Source: Cellulosilyticum ruminicola JCM 14822 (GTDB lineage Bacteria; Bacillota; Clostridia; Lachnospirales; Cellulosilyticaceae). Taken from it: a stretch of 64,000 bases of DNA. Below, piece by piece: positions 47,847 to 56,371 of the stretch (positions within the stretch are counted from its first letter, which is position 1; each line of letters begins with the position of its first letter). Below the pieces are notes generated by a model, which was not told the origin of the DNA, made no database searches, and was given only the letters and a program-made list of their open reading frames with translations. A program made the position numbers and the translations under genes. Where the stretch lies: contig NZ_BBCG01000003.1 of assembly GCF_001311925.1 (NCBI RefSeq), positions 28,681 through 92,680 on the forward strand, written 5' to 3'.

Positions 47847-48092
47847 TTATTCCTTTTGCGTTTCAAGTCTTGTGGCCATTGTCTCTGGCTGCAGAGCGGA
47901 TAATATTACTTGATCATTATCTGTAATAATTACACCTCGTGTTTTCCGCCCTTGAGTGGCATCAATCAATCTTGCTTCTTCCTTGGCTTGTGCAACAAGA
48001 CGCTTAATAGGCGCTGAGTCTGCTGAAACAATAGCTACAATACGACCTACTGCCACAATATTACCATATCCTATATTAATAAATTGACTCAT
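47847..48092 (-). CDS. remA: RemA-like DUF370 regulatory protein
   Basis: ATG 48092 ([20 protein letters not shown]) has AGGTGA six bases upstream and gives 81 residues. DUF370 proteins such as Bacillus RemA are small DNA-binding activators of biofilm matrix and osmoprotection genes. The conserved core [12 protein letters not shown] and [14 protein letters not shown] is present. It sits between yicC and gmk, the conserved position. Target genes here are unknown. Confidence 0.92.
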   Translation of the reverse strand: MSQFINIGYGNIVAVGRIVAIVSADSAPIKRLVAQAKEEARLIDATQGRKTRGVIITDNDQVILSALQPETMATRLETQKE

Positions 48093-48101
48093 AGGTTTCA
48101 C

Positions 48102-48986
48102 CTACTCAAGATTTTGAACTTGTTCTCTAATTTTTTCAATTGCATTTTTAAGTTCAACGACATTTTTTGTAATTTCATAGTCATTGGCCTTAGAACCCAT
48201 AGTATTGACTTCGCGGTTCATTTCTTGCATTAAGAAATCTAATTTACGCCCTACTACTCCGCCTTCATTTAAAATTAAACGTAGCTGGGCAATATGGCTT
48301 TTAAATCGTGTAATTTCTTCATCAATGGCACATTTATCAGCAAAAAGTGCCACTTCCATAGCTAATCTACTTTGGTCAACCATGCTACTGTCTTCTAATA
48401 AAGTTGCTAATCTATTTTCAAGTTTTACCTTATAGTTTAAAACTACTTGTGGACTTTGTATTTCAATGTATTTAAGATATTTCTCTAAAATAAATATTTT
48501 CTCTAAAATATCTTCTTTTAAAGCTTCACCTTCTTTAAGACGCATGCTTAATAAATCTTGAAGTGCACCTTTCACCGCTGTAAATAGTGTTTCTTCAATG
48601 CTTTCTAGGTCACCAGCTTTCTTTTGAATACTCATGACATCATTAATCTGCATTAAATCTTTAAGGCTTAAGTCATCTTCAACTTGTACTAAACTTGCAA
48701 GTTTTCTTAATCCTTTTACATATTCTGTAGCAAGTGCCTCATTTATAATGACTTCTAAATCTTCTTTTGCCATACTATAGTAGGTCACATTTACTTCAAT
48801 TTTACCTCTTGTTAAACTACCTTTTAAAAGATTTCTTAACTGCTCTTCTAATGGAATGAGTGTCTTTGGTAATCTTATATTTAAATCACAGTAGCGATGA
48901 TTCACTGCATTCATCTCTACAATGATCTTTCTTTCATGTTCCTGGGTTTCACATCTACCATAACCGGTCATACTATAAATCATCAT
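48102..48986 (-). CDS. yicC: YicC family endoribonuclease
   Basis: The 294-residue protein begins with the family start YSMTGYGRCE and ends with the conserved block GRKLDFLMQEMNREVNTMGSKAND. YicC-type proteins are reported endoribonucleases. The rest is helical. AGGGGAAA precedes ATG 48986. It is the first gene of yicC-remA-gmk-rpoZ and diverges from rqcH. Confidence 0.93.
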   Translation of the reverse strand: MMIYSMTGYGRCETQEHERKIIVEMNAVNHRYCDLNIRLPKTLIPLEEQLRNLLKGSLTRGKIEVNVTYYSMAKEDLEVIINEALATEYVKGLRKLASLVQVEDDLSLKDLMQINDVMSIQKKAGDLESIEETLFTAVKGALQDLLSMRLKEGEALKEDILEKIFILEKYLKYIEIQSPQVVLNYKVKLENRLATLLEDSSMVDQSRLAMEVALFADKCAIDEEITRFKSHIAQLRLILNEGGVVGRKLDFLMQEMNREVNTMGSKANDYEITKNVVELKNAIEKIREQVQNLE

Positions 48987-49135
48987 TTTCCCCTACTTCC
49001 TTGTTTATTTCCAAAGGGATTTTCCAAATAAGGCTTACTTATCGTAGACTTTTATACTCTATTATAACACACATTCCTTTTATTTTCAAAAAAATTATGC
49101 TATACTTTCACCATAATTAAAGGAGGACACAAATT

Positions 49136-50908
49136 ATGGCATTAGATGGCATTGTTCTTGCTACTTTAGTAGAAGAATTAAAAGACACCTTAATCGGTGC
49201 TCGCATTGATAAAATATATCAAATTGAAAAAGATGAACTCTTAGTTTCTGTACGTAATAATAGTAATGCTTATAAATTACTTCTAACAGCTAATAGCAAT
49301 TATCCAAGACTTCACCTTTCAACACTTGCTAAAAATAATGAAGCACAACCACCTATGTTTTGCATGATGCTCCGTAAGCATTTAGGTGGAGGTAAAATCT
49401 TAGATATCATTCAGCCTGATATGGAGCGTATTGTAGAACTTCATATCGAAGCAACCAATGAACTTGGTGATAAAGAACGCAAACGTTTAATTATAGAAAT
49501 CATGGGACGTCACAGTAATATTATTTTAACGAAAGCGGATGGTACTATTTTAGATAGTATTAAACATATTTCTTTAGATAAAAGTAGCGTGCGTGAAATA
49601 CTTCCAAATCGTACTTATGTAAGACCTCCAAGTCAAGATAAACATAATCCTTTAGATGAAAACTTAACACATTTTATAGACACATTAAAATCAAAAGACT
49701 TACCACTTTTTAAAGCACTTTATATGAGCTATAATGGTTTAAGTCCTGCCGTAAGTCATTCCATCTGTCTTGCTGCAAATTTAAATAACGATACACGCTC
49801 AAATACTTTAAGTGACGAAGAACTTACTCTTCTCTATAATGTTTTCCATGATTTAATGGGGCGCATTCATAGTAATGAAGTTTCTCCACTTATTTATTTA
49901 GATGAACAAGAACTCCCTATGGATTTCTATACTTTACCACTTCAGCTTTATGCAAATTACAATTCAAAAGCTTTTGAGAGCATTAGCAGCATGCTTGAAT
50001 ATTACTACTTTGAAAAAAGTACACGTTTTAATGTTTCTCAAAAAACAGCGGATATTAAAAAATTGGTGCATAACTTCTTAGAACGTAATGTACGTAAGCA
50101 GCAAATCCAAGAAAAAGCTTTAGATGAATCTGCTAATAAAAAACTTTATAAAATTTATGGTGAACTTTTAACAGCTTATGCACACAGTGTGCCTGAAGGC
50201 AGTGAAAGTTTCACTACAATGAATTATTATGAAGAACCTTATGAGGATATTACTATTCCTCTTAATCCACGTAAGAGCCCTATTCAAAATGCCCAAGGGT
50301 ACTTCAAACTCTATAACAAAGCAAAACGTACAGAAATCGCTGCAACTGAGCAGCTTGAAATCATCAAAGAAGATATTGCTTATTTACAATCTGTACTCCT
50401 CTCTTTAGATTTCTTAGAAACTAAAGAAGATATTGCGCAGCTTCGTGAAGAACTTATTACTATGGGCTACCTTAAAAAGCGTAAAGGAAATAATAAACGT
50501 AAACAAAATAAAAAAGTTTTACCATTTCTTCAATTTAAAGCTTCTTCAGGCCAAATGATTTATGTGGGTAAAAATAACTATCAAAACGATGAACTCACTA
50601 TGAAATTTGCAAAATCAAATGATATGTGGTTACACATTAAAGCCGGTCCTGGATCTCACGTTATTATCCGTAGTGAAGGCAGCGAAGGTTTCACAGATGA
50701 AACACTTCTTGAGGCTGCTACTTTAGCCGCTTACTATAGCAGCGGAAAACAATCCAGCCAAGTACCTATTGATTATACTTTAAAGAAATTTGTTAAAAAA
50801 GTTCCTAACGCAAAGCCTGGTATGGTTATTTATACACAATTTAAAACTTTATATGTCACACCTACTGAAAGTTTTATTAAAAAGCTCACCTTACCAGAAT
50901 CTACGTAA
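49136..50908 (+). CDS. rqcH: RqcH (Rqc2 homologue, NFACT family, FbpA)
   Basis: The 590-residue protein adds C-terminal alanine tails to nascent chains on stalled 50S subunits in ribosome quality control; it was first described as a fibronectin-binding protein. It has the NFACT-N domain (ALDGIVLATLVEELKDTLIG, RIDKIYQIEKDEL), a central coiled coil (about 370-430) and the NFACT-R domain with DMWLHIKAGPGSHVII. AAAGGAGGACACAAATT precedes the ATG, and a TATACT at 49101-49106 is a possible -10. A strong terminator follows, so it is monocistronic. Confidence 0.95.
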   Translation: MALDGIVLATLVEELKDTLIGARIDKIYQIEKDELLVSVRNNSNAYKLLLTANSNYPRLHLSTLAKNNEAQPPMFCMMLRKHLGGGKILDIIQPDMERIVELHIEATNELGDKERKRLIIEIMGRHSNIILTKADGTILDSIKHISLDKSSVREILPNRTYVRPPSQDKHNPLDENLTHFIDTLKSKDLPLFKALYMSYNGLSPAVSHSICLAANLNNDTRSNTLSDEELTLLYNVFHDLMGRIHSNEVSPLIYLDEQELPMDFYTLPLQLYANYNSKAFESISSMLEYYYFEKSTRFNVSQKTADIKKLVHNFLERNVRKQQIQEKALDESANKKLYKIYGELLTAYAHSVPEGSESFTTMNYYEEPYEDITIPLNPRKSPIQNAQGYFKLYNKAKRTEIAATEQLEIIKEDIAYLQSVLLSLDFLETKEDIAQLREELITMGYLKKRKGNNKRKQNKKVLPFLQFKASSGQMIYVGKNNYQNDELTMKFAKSNDMWLHIKAGPGSHVIIRSEGSEGFTDETLLEAATLAAYYSSGKQSSQVPIDYTLKKFVKKVPNAKPGMVIYTQFKTLYVTPTESFIKKLTLPEST

Positions 50909-50919
50909 ATACATGTCTT

Positions 50920-50962
50920 AAAGAACCTATTATGAAAAGTCCCTTTTCATAATAGGTTCTTT
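50920..50962 (+). terminator. Strong terminator after rqcH
   Basis: A 20-base perfect stem, AAAGAACCTATTATGAAAAG (50920-50939) with its complement at 50943-50962, is followed by more T. Confidence 0.95.
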
Positions 50963-51034
50963 TTTGTTCTTACGTATTTTATTTAACTTTTAATAATAAA
51001 TATATCTAATGTATAAATATAATTATAAAAATGT

Positions 51035-51063
51035 TTGATTTATTTATATTATTGTGTTACATT
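51035..51063 (+). promoter_or_regulatory. Possible promoter of the citrate synthase gene
   Basis: TTGATT (51035-51040) and TACATT (51058-51063) are 17 bases apart, about 75 bases before the ATG. Confidence 0.45.
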
Positions 51064-51137
51064 ATAATAAATTTTTAATAAGTCAGTTATTTAAACTTTT
51101 ATACATTTAAAATTTCATATTATTGAGAGGTGATTGA

Positions 51138-52538
51138 ATGCAAGAAAATAACAATGCAGTACAAAATGAATTATTAGAAAACCTAAGTCATTTATGTGAA
51201 GCAAATAACTTAATTGATTCTGATCTTTTTAATAAGTATTCTGTCAAAAGAGGACTTAGAGATGTGGATGGGCGTGGTGTCCTTGTAGGACTCACAGAAA
51301 TTGGAGAAGTACATTCTTATATTATGGATGAAGGTGAAATCATTCCTGTACCTGGCCGTTTAAGTTATCGAGGTATTAATATTGCAGATATTACACAAGG
51401 TTATTTGAAAGACAAACGTTTTGGCTTTGAAGAAACAACTTATTTATTACTCTTTGGCAAACTTCCTACAGAAAAGGAACTTGCTGATTTCGAAACGCTC
51501 TTAGGAAGCTACCGTGGTCTTCCTGATAATTTTGTAAATGATATGATTTTAAATGCACCAAGCAAAGATATTATGAATTCTATTGCCCGTAGCGTCTTAG
51601 CACTTTATAGTTATGATGATAAAGCAGATGATATTAGCATTACAAATGTTTTAAAACAATGTGTTTCACTCATTGCATGTTTTCCAACACTAGCTGTCTA
51701 TGGTTATCAGGCCTATGCACATTATCATAAAAATCAAAGCCTTTTTATTCATCCACCTAGACCTGATTTAAGCACAGCTGAAAATATTTTATATATGTTA
51801 AGACCTGATAGTAAATATACAAAATTAGAAGCCACACTTTTAGACTTAGCTCTTATTTTACATGCAGAACATGGCGGCGGAAATAACTCTTCTTTTACGA
51901 CGCATTTAGTGACTTCCTCTGGTACAGATACTTATTCTGTCATTGCTGCGGCCCTAGGTTCTTTAAAAGGTCCACGCCATGGCGGCGCAAATATTAAAGT
52001 GGTTAAAATGCTTGAAGATATGAAAGAACATATTTCTGATTGGTCAAATGATGCTGAGATTGAAGATTATCTTACTAAGCTTTTAAATAAACAAGCCTTT
52101 GATAAATCTGGTCTTATTTATGGTATTGGCCATGCTGTTTATTCTATCTCAGATCCACGTGCTGCTATTTTAAAGAACTATGCTGAAAAATTAGCCCATG
52201 AAAAAGGGTTGGAAGATGAGTTTAACTTCTATAGTAAGATTGAAGCTTTAGCACCTAATGTAATTGGTAAAATTCGTAAAATGTATAAAGGCGTAAGTGC
52301 TAATGTAGACTTTTATTCAGGCTTTGTTTATTCTATGCTCGACTTACCACTTGAACTTTATACACCAATCTTTGCCATTGCACGTATTTCTGGCTGGAGT
52401 GCGCATCGTCTTGAGGAACTTGTTAACCGTGGTAAAATCATCCGCCCTGCTTATAAAAGTGTAGCGCCAATGGCGCCTTACATTCCTTTACAACAACGTT
52501 CAAATGAATTAGAACAAAATCATGAAGATGCTTTATAA
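51138..52538 (+). CDS. gltA: Citrate synthase (citrate/2-methylcitrate synthase family)
   Basis: The 466-residue enzyme condenses acetyl-CoA and oxaloacetate. The N-terminal extension is followed by GRLSYRGINIADI, EETTYLLLFGKLPTEKEL, the first catalytic His block LHAEHGGGNNSSFTTH, GPRHGGANIKV and GIGHAVYSISDPRA with the second His, and DFYSGFVYSMLDLP. It is the clostridial single-gene type, probably making citrate for glutamate synthesis. GAGAGGTGATTGA precedes the ATG. No aconitase or isocitrate dehydrogenase gene lies next to it, and it has its own terminator. Confidence 0.94.
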   Translation: MQENNNAVQNELLENLSHLCEANNLIDSDLFNKYSVKRGLRDVDGRGVLVGLTEIGEVHSYIMDEGEIIPVPGRLSYRGINIADITQGYLKDKRFGFEETTYLLLFGKLPTEKELADFETLLGSYRGLPDNFVNDMILNAPSKDIMNSIARSVLALYSYDDKADDISITNVLKQCVSLIACFPTLAVYGYQAYAHYHKNQSLFIHPPRPDLSTAENILYMLRPDSKYTKLEATLLDLALILHAEHGGGNNSSFTTHLVTSSGTDTYSVIAAALGSLKGPRHGGANIKVVKMLEDMKEHISDWSNDAEIEDYLTKLLNKQAFDKSGLIYGIGHAVYSISDPRAAILKNYAEKLAHEKGLEDEFNFYSKIEALAPNVIGKIRKMYKGVSANVDFYSGFVYSMLDLPLELYTPIFAIARISGWSAHRLEELVNRGKIIRPAYKSVAPMAPYIPLQQRSNELEQNHEDAL

Positions 52539-52559
52539 AACTTATAAGACATCCAACAA

Positions 52560-52602
52560 AAAACCCTATGCTTCTTTTAAGGATGCATAGGGTTTTATTT
52601 TA
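52560..52602 (+). terminator. Terminator after the citrate synthase gene
   Basis: AAAACCCTATGC (52560-52571) pairs perfectly with GCATAGGGTTTT (52585-52596), followed by ATTTTAT. Confidence 0.9.
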
Positions 52603-52747
52603 TTCTCTTACTTCTAGGCTCCTTTTAAACCATGCCCTAATATAAAAAGAAAGCCAGTCTAGAGACTGTTCATCCATAGTTTAAGTGTTTGATAAACTAG
52701 AATTTATAGGAATATTGGCATTCAATTTTTCTAATTAAGATTATAAG

Positions 52748-53143
52748 TTATTTTACGAAACTATCACTTAAATCCATAAGGATGTCTCCATGCCTATTTT
52801 CATCTTTTAGAACACTTTCTATCTCCGGAAAATCCTTAATCATTGGTGCATATGTTTTGGCTGCCCCATATTCACCTTTTGCCATAATCCTAAACAGCAG
52901 TTTCCATCCAACTATTTTCTGCAACAATGCAATTACTTTGCCTTTTGTATTCTTGGGACTTAAATTTTCTCCTGTCAAGCTACGAAAAACTGCGGCATGG
53001 CGCCCTTCTTCGGCAGCGAGCTGATTTAATACTGCTGCAAATTTAGGATTTTTCATTTTTTTTGTAAGCAACTGATACATAATAACTGCATCAAGTTCTC
53101 CTTGCTGTGATTTCAATAGTACTTTTCTTTGTGCCTCTGTCAT
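52748..53143 (-). CDS. Ferritin-like/rubrerythrin-type protein
   Basis: The 131-residue helical protein has two metal-binding helix motifs of the ferritin-like superfamily: EEGRHAAVF near residue 45 and KDENRHGDIL near residue 113, plus an early Glu in QQGELDAVIMYQLL. It lacks the C-terminal rubredoxin domain and any membrane helix. Such small proteins bind a di-iron centre and protect anaerobes against peroxide, or handle iron. GGAGGCATAATTAA precedes the ATG. It appears monocistronic. Confidence 0.85.
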   Translation of the reverse strand: MTEAQRKVLLKSQQGELDAVIMYQLLTKKMKNPKFAAVLNQLAAEEGRHAAVFRSLTGENLSPKNTKGKVIALLQKIVGWKLLFRIMAKGEYGAAKTYAPMIKDFPEIESVLKDENRHGDILMDLSDSFVK

Positions 53144-53210
53144 TTAATTATGCCTCCACGACTTCATTTGTTGATTTCTTTATCTCTAAAAATTATATTG
53201 ATTTTTTAGT

Positions 53211-54158
53211 TTAATTATATTCTCTTACTCCTAAATTCATTCTAAGCCATTTATAAATATCTTGATAAACCTCTTCTTTACCTACTTCATTTAATATTTC
53301 ATGGCGAAGTCCTGAATAAAGTTTTAACTTCATATTAGAAATACCTGCTTTTTTAAAGGCTGTATAAACTTTTTTAACACCTTCTCCTTTATCCCCTACT
53401 GGATCTTCTTTACCTGCTACAAATAAAATTGGTAAATCCTTTGGTATTTTAGCAATATTAGATGACTGATTAATAAATTTAAAAGTATTAATAATTGTAT
53501 TATAGCCATTGATTGTAAAATCAAATTGACAATATTCATCTTTCATATAAATATCTACTGCTTCTTGATTTGTAGCAAGCCAATCGCAGCTTGTACGATT
53601 GGGTGCAAAAGCTTTGTTATAGCGTCCAATCGTACACGCTTTCATTAATTTACTACGATAATTAGTTCCTTTTATAGGCTTTAAGAATTTATATACGAGT
53701 TCTCCAAACTTAAGCACACTTGCTGATTGATATCCTGTTCCCATAATGATTGCACCATCTACTTTGCGGCCATAAGTCATCAAATAACGTCTTGCCATAA
53801 AAGATCCCATACTATGTCCTAATATAAAGTAAGGCACGTTAGGATACAAAGCTTTTGTATACTTTGTCACTTCATATAAATCATTCACCACTGTTTGACT
53901 ACTATCTTCTGCATTGAAATACCCTAATTCTTCTTTTGAGTGAACAGTTTTACCATGGCCTAAGTGATCATTACCTACAACTAAAATATTTTTGCTATTT
54001 AAGTATTTTGCAAAATCATCATAACGTCCAATATGCTCAATCATCCCATGTGAAATCTGTAAAATCGCCTTAACTTCCCCTTCAGGTTTCCATTTCATTA
54101 CATGTAACTGATTACTACCATTTGTTGATGGAATATAGTTTATTTCTGTTGTACTCAT
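53211..54158 (-). CDS. Alpha/beta hydrolase, monoacylglycerol-lipase or lysophospholipase type
   Basis: The 315-residue protein is a serine-aminopeptidase S33-type hydrolase. The oxyanion/fold region is ILQISHGMIEHIGRYDDFAK, VVGNDHLGHGKTV is typical of the lysophospholipase branch, the nucleophile is in ILGHSMGSFMARR, the Asp in VAGKEDPVGDKGEG, and the His in GLRHEILNEV. No signal peptide is seen, so it is cytoplasmic. AAGGAGAACAAC precedes the ATG. It lies directly after a broken TetR regulator that probably controlled it. The substrate is unknown, likely a lipid ester. Confidence 0.9.
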   Translation of the reverse strand: MSTTEINYIPSTNGSNQLHVMKWKPEGEVKAILQISHGMIEHIGRYDDFAKYLNSKNILVVGNDHLGHGKTVHSKEELGYFNAEDSSQTVVNDLYEVTKYTKALYPNVPYFILGHSMGSFMARRYLMTYGRKVDGAIIMGTGYQSASVLKFGELVYKFLKPIKGTNYRSKLMKACTIGRYNKAFAPNRTSCDWLATNQEAVDIYMKDEYCQFDFTINGYNTIINTFKFINQSSNIAKIPKDLPILFVAGKEDPVGDKGEGVKKVYTAFKKAGISNMKLKLYSGLRHEILNEVGKEEVYQDIYKWLRMNLGVREYN

Positions 54159-54205
54159 GTTGTTCTCCTTATATGCTGTTACTATTTTATAGATTGTATT
54201 TTAAC

Positions 54206-54705
54206 CTACTCCTGAATGCCACTTATGATAATTTCTATCATCTCCTTTAAAGCGCTATCATATGCAATTCCATTATCCACTAATTCAGGACTATCCAAAA
54301 TTGTTCAAAAGTAGCCTGTACTATCGCTTTAAGTACAGGAATAGAAATAGGTTTAATCACGCCTTCCTCTATTCTTTGTTCTATAAGTTCAATAGTTTTA
54401 TGCCAATCTGTTTCAATACGTGCTTTAATCTCACCATAAACAGCAGGAAACTTATCTTTTCCAGCATAAACTTTGCGCCAATCAATATGTATATAACTCT
54501 CTGGTAAAACAATTAAAATACGCTTTATCTTTTCTAAAGTACCTAAACTTTCATCTTCTAAAATCTGTATTTCGCTGAGTTTACTCATCTCAAAACAATA
54601 ATTTACTGTTTCTATAAAAAGGGGTTCCTTATCATCAAACAATGCATAAATTGTCTTTTTACTCATTCCTAAACGCTTTAGTAAACATCTCTTTGATTGT
54701 GGCAT
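54206..54705 (-). pseudogene. TetR/AcrR-family regulator, frameshifted at both ends
   Basis: The middle frame has the recognition helix and dimer domain start of TetR proteins (KRLGMSKKTIYALFDDKEPL) and a helical ligand domain ending FEQFW. Its first residues (MPQSKRCLL) are unlike the family, while another frame just upstream reads HKENATIKEMF, as expected before KRLG; a frame change lies at about 54676-54690. At the end, the frame stops at 54280, but the next one continues LDSPELVDNGIAYDSALKEM to a stop at 54206. One more base in the run at 54297-54300 would join them (EQFLDSPEL). The first helix of the DNA-binding domain is not found at all, so I treat the gene as broken. Confidence 0.7.
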
Positions 54706-55118
54706 TTTCTTTATGTATACTTTACTTTTCCTTTATATTAAACACCGTAACCATTAAAGAAAGTATGAAGAAAACTGCTATGATTGCTGAAAGAAGTAAA
54801 AAACTAATCTTTCGTCTTGAATGGCACCCCACATTTCATGGCCACCTACACGTTTAATCTTTAACTATTTTATCTACAATGGAACTTCTTTATTTTTTGT
54901 AGTTTCCTTGATTTTATCATTACATTTATGTCAATTCAATATACTTAATCACAAGTAAAAAAGCGATTTATTGTGTGTTTTACCCAATAAATCACTTTCA
55001 AATCTAGATTTCTTATTTGATATTATCTTAAAATAAGATTAGCCCACAAAAAGGCTAGTTTTTAAAACTCCTTTACATCATTATGGTATAATTAAGAAAA
55101 AACAAGGGGGAAATTTTT
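54706..55118. other. Gap of about 410 bases with possible gene debris
   Basis: On the minus strand around 54720-54860 there are short coding-like pieces, a membrane-helix-like FLLLSAIIAVFFILSLMV and, in another frame, GGHEMWGAIQDERLVFYFF. They may be the end of a lost membrane-protein gene joined to tetR by a deletion; I cannot name it. The rest holds a hairpin at 54961-54997, an AGCC/GGCT hairpin near 55034-55051, and the TATAAT at 55086-55091 before the next gene. Confidence 0.4.
54961..54997. terminator. Terminator-like hairpin in the tetR-transposase gap
   Basis: GATTTATTG and CAATAAATC form a perfect 9-bp stem, extended with one mismatch to AAGC/ACTT on the outside. A run of A lies on its left, giving T on the minus strand. 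Confidence 0.5.
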
Positions 55119-55337
55119 ATGTTTCGTAAAAATACAGTTCAACAACTTAATCTTCAAGATTCAACAATTAATCTACCTAAATATCTTCGCAAAAATCTTG
55201 ATAAAAGCTGGGCTACCCCTTTTAATCAATATATTTTTTGTAACATTAATGAAGAGCGCTTTGAAGTACTTTATAGTGATGAAGTTTCTGGACCAAATTC
55301 TCCTGTTAATATAAAAAACCCTTTTAATTATCAATAA
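55119..55337 (+). pseudogene. Truncated transposase remnant (DUF772-type N-terminus)
   Basis: The 72-residue frame starts with a good site (AAGGGGGAAATTTTT) and TATAAT at 55086-55091. Its sequence SWATPFNQYIFCNINEERF and VLYSDEVSGPNSPVNI resembles the N-terminal domain of IS1182/IS5-like transposases, where the usual text is LYSDKxSRPNxPVN. After PVNI it turns into NPFNYQ and stops inside a hairpin; the catalytic DDE domain is missing. I see no clear terminal inverted repeats. An internal deletion or a minimal derivative of an insertion sequence is likely. The family is recalled from motif memory. Confidence 0.6.
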
Positions 55338-55365
55338 TATCTATCTAATAATTAAAAAGGTTTTT
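55314..55365 (+). terminator. Hairpin terminator after the transposase remnant
   Basis: 55314-55331 pairs with 55348-55365 over 18 bases with one mismatch (AAAAACC... with ...GGTTTTT). It overlaps the stop codon of the remnant. Confidence 0.7.
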
Positions 55366-55422
55366 ATTTAAATATATTTTTCATATTTAATATATTAACT
55401 AATTACATTTATTATATCCATC

Positions 55423-56250
55423 TTAACCTACTTGCATTTCAAGACGAAGTCTGTCTGCAATAAGCGCAATAAATTCACTATTAGTGGGTTTACCCTTACC
55501 ATTGTTCACAGTATAACCAAAAAGCATATCTATTGTATCCATTTTTCCCCTTGACCAAGCAACTTCAATAGCATGACGAATTGCACGCTCTACACGGCTT
55601 GGTGTTGTATTATATTGTTTTGCAATATTAGGATAAAGTTGTTTAGTAATTGAATTTAAAATATCCATATCATTAATTACCATAATAATAGCATCTCTCA
55701 AATATTGATAACCTTTTATATGTGCTGGTACACCAATTTCATGAATTACACTTGTAACTTGTGTTTCTAAATTATGAGCAGTTGGCATACCTTTAGATTT
55801 AGGTAACAACTGTGTACTTGCTGCTACTTGAGTAGCCGCTGTAATAGGTGCTGTTACCTTGTTACTTGCTGTAGCTTTTAATTGACGAACACGATTAATA
55901 AGAGTATCCATATCAAATGGTTTAACAATATAATATTCTGCACCTAAAGAAAGGGCACGTTCTGTAATTTTATCTTGACCTACTGCTGAAAGCATAATAA
56001 AAAGTGGTCTTTTTTCAAAATTCATTGTTGCAACTCGTTCAAGAACACCTATACCATCTAAATAAGGCATAATAACATCCAATATTACGATATCTGGTTG
56101 ATCCTCTTCTATTAATCTACATGCTTCTTCACCATTAGCTGCTACATTTACAACCTCCATATCCTCTTGTCTATTTATAAATTCTTTTAAAATGTCTGAA
56201 AAGTCCTTATTATCATCTGCGATTAATAATCTCATTTTTGACTCGAACAA
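55423..56250 (-). CDS. spo0A: Sporulation master regulator Spo0A
   Basis: The 275-residue response regulator commits the cell to sporulation. The receiver domain has the acidic pair at residues 12-13 (ADDNKD), phospho-acceptor Asp58 in [14 protein letters not shown], and the conserved Lys in YIVKPFD. After a variable Ala/Thr-rich linker, the DNA-binding domain reads [19 protein letters not shown] and [20 protein letters not shown], the hallmark of Spo0A. The start is TTG at 56250 behind GGGGGG; ATG 56235 is an alternative. It lies after spoIVB, the order conserved in all Clostridia and Bacilli. Confidence 0.98.
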   Translation of the reverse strand: MFESKMRLLIADDNKDFSDILKEFINRQEDMEVVNVAANGEEACRLIEEDQPDIVILDVIMPYLDGIGVLERVATMNFEKRPLFIMLSAVGQDKITERALSLGAEYYIVKPFDMDTLINRVRQLKATASNKVTAPITAATQVAASTQLLPKSKGMPTAHNLETQVTSVIHEIGVPAHIKGYQYLRDAIIMVINDMDILNSITKQLYPNIAKQYNTTPSRVERAIRHAIEVAWSRGKMDTIDMLFGYTVNNGKGKPTNSEFIALIADRLRLEMQVG

Positions 56251-56320
56251 AAATATCCCCCCATTTGTTATTTTTCTTAATTTTTATAACTTTTATACTA
56301 TTCATTATATAATAAATTTA

Positions 56321-56362
56321 AAAAAATCAATACCAATATTTGTAATTTAGGTATTGATTTTA
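56321..56362 (-). terminator. Terminator between spoIVB and spo0A
   Basis: AATCAATACC (56325-56334) pairs with GGTATTGATT (56350-56359), and seven T follow on the minus strand. A TATAAT-like -10 for spo0A lies just beyond it around 56305-56312, so spo0A has its own promoter. Confidence 0.8.
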
Positions 56363-56371
56363 CATATCCTC

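Noticed and set aside
52603..52747. Short inverted repeat CAGTCT-AG-AGACTG
   Set aside because: Only six paired bases and no T tract or gene-start context; not supported as a site.
54642..54857. A plus-strand 71-residue frame with a membrane-like stretch
   Set aside because: It overlaps tetR and its upstream debris antisense, has no ribosome binding site and no family resemblance.
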